Made by a program: the position numbers and the translations under genes. A stretch of 34,906 bases of DNA, taken from NCBI GenBank assembly GCA_963626545.1, contig CAVFYJ010000026.1:1-34906 (forward strand), given 5' to 3'. Source of the DNA: Anthropogastromicrobium sp963626545. GTDB lineage: Bacteria; Bacillota; Clostridia; Lachnospirales; Lachnospiraceae. This document shows, in pieces, positions 1 through 7,235 of the stretch. Numbering within the stretch: position 1 is the stretch's first letter; each line of letters starts with the position of its first letter. Under the pieces are notes generated by a model, which worked only from the letters and a program-made list of their open reading frames with translations, was not told the DNA's origin and did not search any database.

Positions 1-453
1 GGTTAGGACTTCATGGCGAATGGACAGGCGAATGACTTTTTGCTGTGTTGGTGAACAGTACGCCGCATATAGCATACTGCCCTTGATCGTGCTGGAATTT
101 CGTATCTGCGTTCCAAACCCATTTTTAAATGCCTCTTTGACTTCTTTTCGATTGGCATGATTCTCCATTTTCTCCGGATTATTTGCCTCTGAGTCTGCAA
201 GTACACTTCCATCCTGATCAATCAGCGTAATGCGGTAATCGTCATTCATCTGGCTGCTAAGGGCAATGACCTGTGCTTCTAAATCATCACTCTCCCAGTC
301 AATCGTAGAATCCAGCAGCAACAACACCGGCTTCATATCCTCCATCACGCGATGACTCGCCAGACGGTAATAGGACATGCTAATGACAATGCTGCAGATT
401 GTCATCGCCAGAATCAGTACAATAATAAACCGCTTTACAATTGCCCGTTTCAT
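1..453 (-). CDS. Sensor histidine kinase, PhoR-like, N-terminal part (runs off the left edge)
   Basis: The frame is open from an ATG at 453 to the window edge (151 codons), so HAMP, dimerisation and ATPase domains would lie outside. Residues about 7-27 form a hydrophobic membrane helix after a basic MKRAIVKR start. The following extracytoplasmic segment carries the pattern typical of PhoR/WalK-type sensors: ITLIDQDGSVLADS followed by MENHANRKEV. An AGAGG ribosome site sits about 8 bases upstream. It starts 31 bp after the sigma-like gene stops, so the two are probably cotranscribed. PhoR-type kinases usually sit next to their response regulator; here the upstream neighbour is a sigma-like protein, so a regulator could only be further downstream, outside the window. 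The ligand cannot be told from this fragment. Confidence 0.8.
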   Translation of the reverse strand, partial: MKRAIVKRFIIVLILAMTICSIVISMSYYRLASHRVMEDMKPVLLLLDSTIDWESDDLEAQVIALSSQMNDDYRITLIDQDGSVLADSEANNPEKMENHANRKEVKEAFKNGFGTQIRNSSTIKGSMLYAAYCSPTQQKVIRLSIRHEVLT

Positions 454-484
454 ATGGAGTGCCTCTTTTCTGTTTTTTACTGGC

Positions 485-1057
485 TTACTGATTTTCGAGT
501 GCCTCGTCTTCCTTCTGTGCTGCCTCACTTCGGTCAACTGCAACCGCATTGATCGCTTCCTTCATGATTGCCTGCACTTCGTCCTCGCTCATCTGCATCT
601 TCTTTGCAATCTCAGAAAGCTTTGGCTCACGGCCTAACTCCTCTGCCAGCTTTGTCATAACGACATTTAATACATTGACAGATGCGGTCAGTTTCTCAGC
701 AGTCTGCTCGCTCTGCTTCTGTGCATCGGTGACGTTTTGCATCGCCATGTGAACGGCACGCTCGCGAAGCTGCTCAAAATAAGCTACCGGATCGCCATCT
801 GTAACGGAATGCGCTGCATAATTTTTTAACACCAGTAACAGTGCCATGTTTCCTTCCTGAACCAGATCGGAAATCTCCACGTCCTTTCCGGTATAATTTG
901 CGGCCTCACGCACCACATACGCGAGACTTCCCTCTGCCAGACGCTTTATTGCTTCCTCATTTGGAAGGCTCTTTAACAGGGACTCTATTTCTTCATTCGT
1001 ACACTCCGGAATCGCACTTAGTTCATCCAGATACATCTGATAAAACTGATTTTCCAT
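485..1057 (-). CDS. Sigma-70-related protein lacking region 4
   Basis: This 190-residue protein resembles primary-type sigma factors in two places. Residues 63-80 (SDLVQEGNMALLLVLKNY) match region 2.1-2.2, the core-polymerase binding segment. Residues 134-165 (KLAEELGREPKLSEIAKKMQ and on) match region 3.1. The aromatic/basic region 2.3-2.4 that melts and reads the -10 element is replaced by YFEQLRERAVHMAM, and the protein ends with an acidic tail where regions 3.2 and 4 should be. Promoter recognition of the usual kind is therefore unlikely. A role as a polymerase-binding adaptor, decoy or regulator is inference. The ribosome site is weak (AAAGG well upstream). The sensor kinase follows 31 bp downstream. 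A degraded ordinary sigma factor is the main alternative, but the frame is intact. Confidence 0.65.
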   Translation of the reverse strand: MENQFYQMYLDELSAIPECTNEEIESLLKSLPNEEAIKRLAEGSLAYVVREAANYTGKDVEISDLVQEGNMALLLVLKNYAAHSVTDGDPVAYFEQLRERAVHMAMQNVTDAQKQSEQTAEKLTASVNVLNVVMTKLAEELGREPKLSEIAKKMQMSEDEVQAIMKEAINAVAVDRSEAAQKEDEALENQ

Positions 1058-1113
1058 AACCTAATTAATTGCCTTTCTGTAATTCGACTGCTTTTACTGC
1101 CAAATGACTGTCC

Positions 1114-1153
1114 CGTGAACAGTAACCTTGGGGAAGTGTTACATCTGTTCATC
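1114..1153. repeat. Short inverted repeat with GAACAGTAAC motif
   Basis: CGTGAACAGTAAC (1114-1126) is followed by GTTAC-atc-TGTTCATC (1138-1153), an imperfect inverted copy. It lies between the M14-like gene and the sigma-like gene and just touches the M14-like stop codon. The same core recurs near 6024, 28348 and 28393. There is no T tract, so it is not a typical intrinsic terminator. Confidence 0.4.
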
Positions 1154-2087
1154 AAACATGCAGACGTTTCATAAACTTAAAGACTGTGGAATGCTCCATC
1201 ACAAGCGGCTCATTGTGCGCAAAGAATATCACACCATCTGCCGGTGCCAGAATCTCCTCTTTCACATCGCCTTCAAGCGGATCGATGATCTGTGCCAGCA
1301 CATCGCCTACATGCACCTCTTCGCCTGCACTTTTGCGGCGAAGGAAAACACCGGGAACATCAGACATAATACTTACAAGTTCTTCCTCGCGAATGGTAGT
1401 GGAAATAAAACCGCCATGACAGTTATAGCGTAAAATTCCCATGCGGTTTAAGAAGCGAAGGATCGCGGATACTGCCTGTTTCGCACTCTGCTCATCAATG
1501 CTGTCTGTCTTATTCGTGTATACGGAAAATGCGTTGCTCTCCCATACCTGCCAGTTATAATTTAATGTTGTCGTATCGATTGGGCGCGGCTTTCGGATGA
1601 CGACATAAGGAAGTCCAAACAAATTTGCAAGACTGGCATTTTGATAACCCGTCTCCATCATGCGCACATGCGCCACAAAATCACCCGGAATGTAAAAGCT
1701 GGCAAGCTGAATGCCATGCTCATAGCCTTTTACTGCCTCAAACAGACCAGCTGCAATGCGCTGTGTTGTCTCACCCAGATTATAGCCGGGAAACATACGA
1801 TTGATGTCCGTATTGTCGGACGGCCAGAAGCGTTTTCCGACATTCATCGAATAGTGATTGACGGATGGAATTACAGTAATTCGCTTGCCTGATGCGATTG
1901 CTCCTTTTTGCTCAAGTTCTTTCAAACGCTGCACCAGCTGGGAACAGATATAAAGCTGCTGAACTTCATTTCCACGGATTGCACCAACGATGCATGCGCT
2001 CTTTTCGCCCCTTCCGAAATGATAGCCATACATATGCATGTCCTGACGGTATGGGGATTTAAATGTATATAACGACTCTTTAATCAT
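1152..2087 (-). CDS. AstE/aspartoacylase-family protein with degenerate catalytic site
   Basis: This 311-residue protein has the succinylglutamate desuccinylase/aspartoacylase (M14-like zinc carboxypeptidase) fold and is a tandem paralogue of the gene before it. The INRMFPG motif (95-101) is retained. The first zinc-binding motif, HGDE in the neighbour, is RGNE here (R38, E41). The DIHAS motif is replaced by GIQLAS (His to Leu at 128), and the catalytic Glu of VVEMG is replaced in SVYTN (Tyr190). Two of three zinc ligands and the general base therefore appear lost. The C-terminal beta domain is intact, including GDVLAQIIDPLEGDV and ILAPADGVIFF. The gene overlaps the preceding paralogue by 8 bp, so the two are translationally coupled. 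It is probably a non-catalytic partner; this is inferred from residue comparison only. Confidence 0.8.
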   Translation of the reverse strand: MIKESLYTFKSPYRQDMHMYGYHFGRGEKSACIVGAIRGNEVQQLYICSQLVQRLKELEQKGAIASGKRITVIPSVNHYSMNVGKRFWPSDNTDINRMFPGYNLGETTQRIAAGLFEAVKGYEHGIQLASFYIPGDFVAHVRMMETGYQNASLANLFGLPYVVIRKPRPIDTTTLNYNWQVWESNAFSVYTNKTDSIDEQSAKQAVSAILRFLNRMGILRYNCHGGFISTTIREEELVSIMSDVPGVFLRRKSAGEEVHVGDVLAQIIDPLEGDVKEEILAPADGVIFFAHNEPLVMEHSTVFKFMKRLHV

Positions 2088-3027
2088 TGTTTTCTACGCC
2101 TCCAAGTATTCTTGCCAAAAGTGAACCTTCCGATACAATCGGATGCTCACGCAGTGTAAAGACCATGCCGTCCATAGGCGACTCCACTCTCTGGCGAACG
2201 GTTCCGGATATCGGTTCAAGAACTTCACCGATGCACTCACCCTTTTTGACACTGCCCCAGTGCTTTACACATGGCACAAAAATACCCGTGCTTTCTGCAT
2301 TGATAAAGCCGACGCAGCCATCTGTGGAAACGATTGGCTTCTTTACAGTCTCAACATGAGGGCCATCCCAGATGCCAAGCTGTGCCATCAAATGGAAAAT
2401 GCCATCTGTCAGCTGATGACAAAACGACTCTGTGATGCGCAGCCCAACGCCCATCTCTACAACAAGTGTCGGTGTATTTCGCACGTTCAGACTATATGCA
2501 AGCGTTGATTCCAGTACCGTTGCTGCCGCATGAATCCAGATATAATCGACATTTAACTCTTTTGCAAGCGGCAAAAGCGTATCAACTGTCTGTTCATTGA
2601 TACGTACCTGCGGAATTTCTCTCAAAAATACATTGCTTGCGTGAATGTCAATGCAGACATCTGCGCCAACGATATCTTCTACGATTTTGGATGCTGCATA
2701 TTCTGCCATATGACCATTCTCACTACCCGGAAAGATACGGTTTAAATCCAGGTCAAACATCGGAACGCCTCTTGTCAGACAGTCCACTCCTAGTGGATTT
2801 GTTGCCGGATATACATCAACAATTCCCTTTAAGCAGGATGGATTTTCGTTGATTCTTCTGATAATTTCATAGCAGACATACTGTCCTTCAAGCTCATCTC
2901 CATGCGTTCCGGTGACGATACAGATACGCTTTTCCTTTCCTGTCAGCACCTCCGGTGCCAGATGGTTCTTTCGTATTTCCATGGCCTCATCGACTGCGAG
3001 ACCCACTGATACTACTTTTTCTATCAT
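2080..3027 (-). CDS. AstE/aspartoacylase-family zinc deacylase, catalytic residues intact
   Basis: This 315-residue M14-type amide hydrolase keeps all the family's key residues: H42 and E45 in THGDELEG, the DLNRIFPG motif (94-101), H129 in DIHAS, and E191 in VVEMGVG as the likely general base. A C-terminal beta-barrel-like domain follows (GECIGEVLEPISGTVRQRV onward). Family members hydrolyse N-acyl amino acids such as N-succinylglutamate or N-acetylaspartate; the substrate here is unknown. There is no signal peptide, so it is cytoplasmic. It starts 46 bp after the transglutaminase-like gene and overlaps the degenerate paralogue downstream, placing it in the ATP-grasp operon. It may release an acyl or peptide group attached by upstream products, which is inference. 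Confidence 0.85.
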   Translation of the reverse strand: MIEKVVSVGLAVDEAMEIRKNHLAPEVLTGKEKRICIVTGTHGDELEGQYVCYEIIRRINENPSCLKGIVDVYPATNPLGVDCLTRGVPMFDLDLNRIFPGSENGHMAEYAASKIVEDIVGADVCIDIHASNVFLREIPQVRINEQTVDTLLPLAKELNVDYIWIHAAATVLESTLAYSLNVRNTPTLVVEMGVGLRITESFCHQLTDGIFHLMAQLGIWDGPHVETVKKPIVSTDGCVGFINAESTGIFVPCVKHWGSVKKGECIGEVLEPISGTVRQRVESPMDGMVFTLREHPIVSEGSLLARILGGVENND

Positions 3028-3073
3028 CGTTTTTTCCTTCTCACATTTTACAGATCGTTTTTGTCTGCGCAGA

Positions 3074-3859
3074 TCATGATTCCTCCCAGACTGTCACAAG
3101 CACCTGCTGACTCTGTGATGCCGTTCCCAGAAAAACACCCCGCTCCACCGGACAGTCTGCATAATCGCGTCCGTGTGCAAAGCAAATATAACGATCATCC
3201 ACAAGACAACCGTTTGCCGGATCTATGCCAAGCCACATTCCGTCAACTGCTGCCTCTACCCATGCGTGAGTGGCTCCTTCTCCAAGCATCATGCCGGAAA
3301 CATACCGTGCCGGGTAGCCCAAAAGCCTTGCCATTGTCAGATAAATGTGTGCATAATCCTGGCAGACACCCCTATTTTGCAAAAATGCCTGTGATGCAGT
3401 TGTCTTTACGTCAGTCGCACCCGGCCTATATTCCATTGCCATTGAAAGTGCCTGATTTAAGCGAATCAGTCCGTCTGCGCCATCTTCTTTTTTTATCTGC
3501 TGCTGTGTTAAAAAATTTTTTATTGCATTATCCGGCATAGTCAGCAAAGTCGGATAACGATAAATGGCATCTCTGCCATCTAGGTCCTGCGCGGGGCGTT
3601 TTTTGTCATTTACAAACGCAATTCCCTCCACATCAAAAGAAAAGTACTGATGTGCCTCCTTGATGCAGCCAGTACCGATTGTGTTGCAGAAACCGTCTTT
3701 ATTATAGCGGATATTGCCGTTTGGCGCAACCCTGCAATTTACAGAAAACAACTGCTGCACCCCGTCCGAGGACGGAATGCAGCGAAGTGTATAAAACTGC
3801 TGCGTGACCGGCTGGTCAAATTGCAGCTGTGTATGAAAAGAAAACCGAAGCTTTCTCAT
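3074..3859 (-). CDS. Transglutaminase-like cysteine protease family protein
   Basis: This 261-residue protein has an N-terminal beta region of the type that precedes bacterial transglutaminase-like domains (residues 1-90). The core holds C166 in NRGVCQDYAH, H198 in ATHAWVE and D213 in GIDPANG, the family's Cys-His-Asp triad. ATG 3859 is preferred over an in-frame ATG at 3913. It gives an ATGA overlap with the alpha-E stop and has GGAGGG upstream, whereas the longer start would lie inside the alpha-E gene. No signal peptide is seen. Such proteins cleave or form isopeptide-type bonds, and this family commonly travels with alpha-E and permuted ATP-grasp genes, as here. The substrate is unknown. 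Confidence 0.9.
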   Translation of the reverse strand: MRKLRFSFHTQLQFDQPVTQQFYTLRCIPSSDGVQQLFSVNCRVAPNGNIRYNKDGFCNTIGTGCIKEAHQYFSFDVEGIAFVNDKKRPAQDLDGRDAIYRYPTLLTMPDNAIKNFLTQQQIKKEDGADGLIRLNQALSMAMEYRPGATDVKTTASQAFLQNRGVCQDYAHIYLTMARLLGYPARYVSGMMLGEGATHAWVEAAVDGMWLGIDPANGCLVDDRYICFAHGRDYADCPVERGVFLGTASQSQQVLVTVWEES

Positions 3860-4533
3860 ATGATAAATAATCCCTCCAGACTGTTGATGGCTTCCCGATA
3901 TGACTTTTGCCACTCTTCATCCTTACCAAGAATCTCACAGAGACGTATTTTGGCACTTTCATCGACAGAAAGTCTGCTCTTTTCCATGCGGTTTTTCAGC
4001 TTGCTATACTCTTTTTCGATCTTTGGATATGGCATTCTAAGGCGCAAATACAGATCAAGTCGCTCCATATAACGACCGCACTTCAAAATGTTGCGGCTCG
4101 TCTCATCTTCCACACAATCATCGGCACAGCCCCAGAATGCATATAAAAAGTCAAGTACGCGCTGATAGCGATAAAGAGAAAAGCTGCCTGATGCATATTC
4201 CTCAAAACAATTAATTGCCATTTGCAGATAACCAAGTGTCTCGCTGCCAATCTCGCCTCTAAGCACAATTCCGTTGTCGTATGCGCGATTTAAGCTGTTG
4301 ATGATCGAATTTCCGTCGGAGACATCGTTGATATAGCGCGCGATAAAATCGTCCTTAGACTGATAAATATCGGCAATTCCGATGCTCTCACAATACTTTT
4401 TATATGCAGTCGGGTCTGCATCCAGCATATTATCGTAAACGCTGATAAACCCCTTCAATGTTGTAAATACGCGCTCGGTATAACGTCCGAGCCAATATAA
4501 ATGATTTGCTTTTTCTATTGACACAATACCCAT
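3856..4533 (-). CDS. Alpha-E domain protein (DUF403)
   Basis: This 225-residue, almost wholly helical protein opens with SIEKANHLYWLGRYTERV, the recognisable start of alpha-E proteins. It contains ARYINDVSDGNSIINSL and the C-terminal CGRYMERLDLYLRLRMPY helix typical of the family. Its biochemical role is not established. Family members are found almost always beside circularly permuted ATP-grasp and transglutaminase-like genes, as here. It overlaps the ATP-grasp gene by 19 bp upstream and the transglutaminase-like gene by 4 bp (ATGA) downstream, implying tight coupling. A GGGAGGAGG ribosome site precedes the ATG. Confidence 0.9.
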   Translation of the reverse strand: MGIVSIEKANHLYWLGRYTERVFTTLKGFISVYDNMLDADPTAYKKYCESIGIADIYQSKDDFIARYINDVSDGNSIINSLNRAYDNGIVLRGEIGSETLGYLQMAINCFEEYASGSFSLYRYQRVLDFLYAFWGCADDCVEDETSRNILKCGRYMERLDLYLRLRMPYPKIEKEYSKLKNRMEKSRLSVDESAKIRLCEILGKDEEWQKSYREAINSLEGLFII

Positions 4534-5831
4534 GTATCCTTAAATCCTCCTCCCTGAGATGAGTTTACTACAAATGAACCTTCGTTTCTGGAAAAACGAG
4601 TCAGACCACTTGGCCATACACGCGTTTCTTTTCCACTCAACACAAATGCGCGAAGATCGGCCTTTCTTGGCACGGCCTGATTGCCATCCATGATCTCCAG
4701 ATCCAAAAAGTCAATCACTTCCTGTGCAATAAAGCGTCTTGGCTGCTCTTTGATCAGATTTTCCATCTTTTCAAGTCCTGCTGCATCCAGATCGCGCCCA
4801 AAGACAACTCCATATCCGCCTGCCTCTGATACATCCTTTACGACAAGCTTTTTCAAATTTTCAAGGATATACGTGCGATCCTTTTCGTAAAATGCTAAAT
4901 ACGTCGGCGCATTTTTCAGGATTGGTTCTTCCTTCAAATAATATTTTATCATATGCGGTACAAAATAGTAAATACCTTTATCATCCGCAACACCATTTCC
5001 CGGTGCATTTAAAATAGCTACATTGCCTGCACGATATGCATCCATGATATGCGGTACACCGATCACGGACTCCGGAAGGAAGGTAAGCGGATCCAGATAT
5101 TCATCCGACAAACGGCGATATACTGCGCCAACGCGCTTGTTTTCACCCATGTAGTCCTTATAGTACAAAACCTGATCTTCCACAAACAGCTCCTGCGGCA
5201 TTGCAAGCACGGCACCGCTGCGCTCTGCTAAATAGGAATGCTCAAAATAGGCGGCATTGTAGCGGCCCGGTGTCAGAATAACATTGATGCCGCCTGTGTT
5301 TACATAGTCCATCGTTTCTTTTAAAAGCTGCGCATAATCGCGGTTATCCATGACGTGGGTTCTGGCAAATGTAGTCGGACATGCACTTCTCGTCAGCTGT
5401 CTTGCGATCATCGGATAGGATGCTCCGGACGGGATTCGCAGATTATCCTCCAATATGTACCACGATTTGTCCTTTGCCTGAACAAGATCAATACCGGAAA
5501 TATGGCTGTAGATGCCTCCTGGCGGCACAATCCCTTCGCACTGCGGCAAATAGCCCTTTGAGGAATAGACAAAATCCTCCGGAATCACACCATCCTTTAT
5601 AATCTGCTTTTTGCCATAAACGTCACGAAGAAACAGATTGAGTGCGTCGACACGCTGGCGAAGACCCTGATCTAATACTTCAAACTCCTGTTTTGTGATT
5701 ACTCTGGGAATCGCATCGAATGGAAATAGCTGCTCTTTGAACTCACCATTCTTATAAATACCAAATTTTACTCCATATCTTGCCAGCAGACGATTGATTT
5801 CTTCTGTATGTTCTACCAATTCTCGGTACAT
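4515..5831 (-). CDS. Circularly permuted ATP-grasp protein (type 2)
   Basis: This 438-residue protein has family landmarks including RVDALNLFLRDVYG, PPGGIYSHISGIDLVQAK, WYILEDNLRIPSGASYPM, ILTPGRYNAAYFEH and FIAQEVIDFLDLEIM. Permuted ATP-grasp enzymes are expected to join a carboxylate to an amine at the cost of ATP, so this is a likely amide- or peptide-bond-forming enzyme; no substrate is known. ATG 5831 is chosen because AAAGGAG lies about 8-10 bases upstream. The in-frame extension to 5897 reads through this ribosome site. It is the first gene of the operon with alpha-E, transglutaminase and the two M14 proteins. A promoter at 5945-5973 and a hairpin at 5906-5926 precede it. Confidence 0.9.
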   Translation of the reverse strand: MYRELVEHTEEINRLLARYGVKFGIYKNGEFKEQLFPFDAIPRVITKQEFEVLDQGLRQRVDALNLFLRDVYGKKQIIKDGVIPEDFVYSSKGYLPQCEGIVPPGGIYSHISGIDLVQAKDKSWYILEDNLRIPSGASYPMIARQLTRSACPTTFARTHVMDNRDYAQLLKETMDYVNTGGINVILTPGRYNAAYFEHSYLAERSGAVLAMPQELFVEDQVLYYKDYMGENKRVGAVYRRLSDEYLDPLTFLPESVIGVPHIMDAYRAGNVAILNAPGNGVADDKGIYYFVPHMIKYYLKEEPILKNAPTYLAFYEKDRTYILENLKKLVVKDVSEAGGYGVVFGRDLDAAGLEKMENLIKEQPRRFIAQEVIDFLDLEIMDGNQAVPRKADLRAFVLSGKETRVWPSGLTRFSRNEGSFVVNSSQGGGFKDTWVLCQ

Positions 5832-5905
5832 GCCACCAACTCCTTTGCCTTTTTCTATAGTTCTTTTCCACTTTACCACAAGAAAGCAGAAGAACAAAGC
5901 AAAAG

Positions 5906-5926
5906 ACGCCCTAAAAATAGGGCGCC
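5906..5926 (-). terminator. Leader hairpin / intrinsic terminator upstream of the ATP-grasp operon
   Basis: A GCGCCCT / AGGGCGT stem around an A/T loop is followed on the minus strand by TTTTGCTTTG. It lies downstream of the promoter at 5945-5973 but upstream of the ATP-grasp start. It could end the kinase transcript, attenuate the operon, or both. Confidence 0.6.
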
Positions 5927-5944
5927 TTTACCTTATACTATAGT

Positions 5945-5973
5945 ATATTATACACGAAAACGATTTCTGTCAA
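5945..5973 (-). promoter_or_regulatory. Sigma-A-type promoter for the ATP-grasp operon
   Basis: On the minus strand a perfect TTGACA (5968-5973) lies 17 bp from TAATAT (5945-5950), or 15 bp from a perfect TATAAT (5947-5952). The -35 box is inside an inverted repeat, TGTCAAG/CTTGACA (5968-5997). The start site would fall near 5938, just ahead of the leader hairpin. Confidence 0.65.
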
Positions 5974-6015
5974 GTATTTTTTTCTAAATGCTTGACAGTA
6001 TTTTTTTCTAAATGC
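5973..6015. repeat. 19-bp direct repeat around the operon promoter
   Basis: The 19-base unit AGTATTTTTTTCTAAATGC occurs perfectly at 5973-5991 and 5997-6015, a 24-bp period. The TTGACA inverted repeat links the two copies. The repeats lie immediately upstream of the -35 box and could be a paired regulator site or a slippage product. Confidence 0.75.
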
Positions 6016-6100
6016 CGACTATGGTTCCTGTTCACAGCACTCATCTGATTCCAGAAACTCGCAAGTACATTCGAGCAATCATTCATATGCATCCGTTTGC

Positions 6101-7078
6101 TCAAGAAAAATGCTCCTCCGCTGCGCCAAGTGCAATATCAAGCGCAGTCTTTTCTGGAATTTTTACTGTTACATTCGGAAGCTTCTTCTTTGCCATCTCG
6201 GTGATCTGCGCGCAAAAAAATGTATTCTTTACATTGACACTTCCCCATAACCACAAATCAGCTTTCAACTGCTTTGCTTGTCCATCTGCAAAGAAAGCGT
6301 CATCCAATTCGCGCTTAATACGATTATCGGACTTTCCTTCCATCTTACAGCAAGTATCCCACACAAGTGCAAAAATCTTCGCTGCACATTCCTTTAAAAT
6401 TGTCTCAGCTACCGGATCGCCTTCCTCTGCCGCCTGCGCACACAAAACAGCCAAGCCTCCAACCGGACTCTTATCAAGCAGATGATCATTTACATAGACA
6501 TCGGCCTGCTCCAAGGTCTTAACGCCTGTCGCCTTTGCAATCTTCTCCGCTAAAATTGGGCAGTTGATACGGCCATCCAGCTGATCTGCATATGCCTTAA
6601 AGGTCTGAAGTCCGATATCATAAGCGCTTCCCTCATCGCTAAGTACATGATTCCAGCCACCTGTGCGGTACACCTCTCCTGCCTCATTTCTTCCATAACA
6701 GATTGCTCCTGTTCCAGAAATCGTGACAAGTACCGGTCCCTTAGACAAATATAAAAACAGTTCACAGTCATTTACCGCCAGAATACGCTCCTTCGCAAAA
6801 CCCATCTCCTCAAAGATGCTTCTCATCTGCATCTCCTGCTCCTTAGAATCAATTCCGCTGGCCGCAATGCAAATGCCCAGACAATCTGAACTCTTAAGGC
6901 TATATTTTGAAAGTGTTGCGTCCATCAAGCGACGATACTTCTCTCTTCCACGTTCATATCCTTCTGTATTAAATGCACAGCCCTCACCTAAATATTCTCC
7001 AATCGGTGTCTTATCTGCTGCTGAAAACTTTACTCTTCCGGAGGTTCCTCCTACATCTAATCCTGCGTAAAACTTCAT
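6101..7078 (-). CDS. BadF/BadG/BcrA/BcrD-family ATPase, N-acetylglucosamine-kinase-like sugar kinase
   Basis: This 325-residue ASKHA-fold protein shows phosphate-binding motif LDVGGTSGR (7-15), catalytic-base motif NDCE (103-106), second phosphate loop ISGTGA (120-125) and adenosine-side motif GGWNHVLSDEGSAYDIG (140-156). This arrangement fits NagK-like kinases in the BadF Pfam family. The exact sugar cannot be told. The AAGGAAAGGTAGG ribosome site supports the start. Next to GH105 and the 557-residue putative lyase, a role in phosphorylating a released sugar or uronate-derived product is plausible but inferred. About 157 bp separate it from the upstream gene, with a terminator and room for its own promoter (TTGGCA at 7150-7155, TATATT at 7125-7130, a long 19-bp spacer). 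Confidence 0.8.
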   Translation of the reverse strand: MKFYAGLDVGGTSGRVKFSAADKTPIGEYLGEGCAFNTEGYERGREKYRRLMDATLSKYSLKSSDCLGICIAASGIDSKEQEMQMRSIFEEMGFAKERILAVNDCELFLYLSKGPVLVTISGTGAICYGRNEAGEVYRTGGWNHVLSDEGSAYDIGLQTFKAYADQLDGRINCPILAEKIAKATGVKTLEQADVYVNDHLLDKSPVGGLAVLCAQAAEEGDPVAETILKECAAKIFALVWDTCCKMEGKSDNRIKRELDDAFFADGQAKQLKADLWLWGSVNVKNTFFCAQITEMAKKKLPNVTVKIPEKTALDIALGAAEEHFS

Positions 7079-7185
7079 ATATGTATCCTACCTTTCCTTA
7101 AAAAAATGAGTTGCTTCTATATATAATATAAGTTACCAGCGTTATTAACTGCCAATGTATTATATCATATTTTTGTGTATAAAGA

Positions 7186-7209
7186 TACCCGGCCTGTAAA
7201 AGCCGGGTA
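7186..7209 (-). terminator. Intrinsic terminator after the 557-residue protein gene
   Basis: TACCCGGC (7186-7193) and GCCGGGTA (7202-7209) form a perfect 8-bp stem with an 8-base loop. On the minus strand it is followed by a modest T-rich run (TCTTTAT). It lies 27 bp after the stop codon at 7236. Confidence 0.7.
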
Positions 7210-7235
7210 CTATAAATATTTATAATTGCTGCTAG

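Noticed and set aside
5898..5945. Riboswitch in the ATP-grasp operon leader
   Set aside because: The leader is about 100 bases with a single simple hairpin; no conserved aptamer pattern could be recognised.
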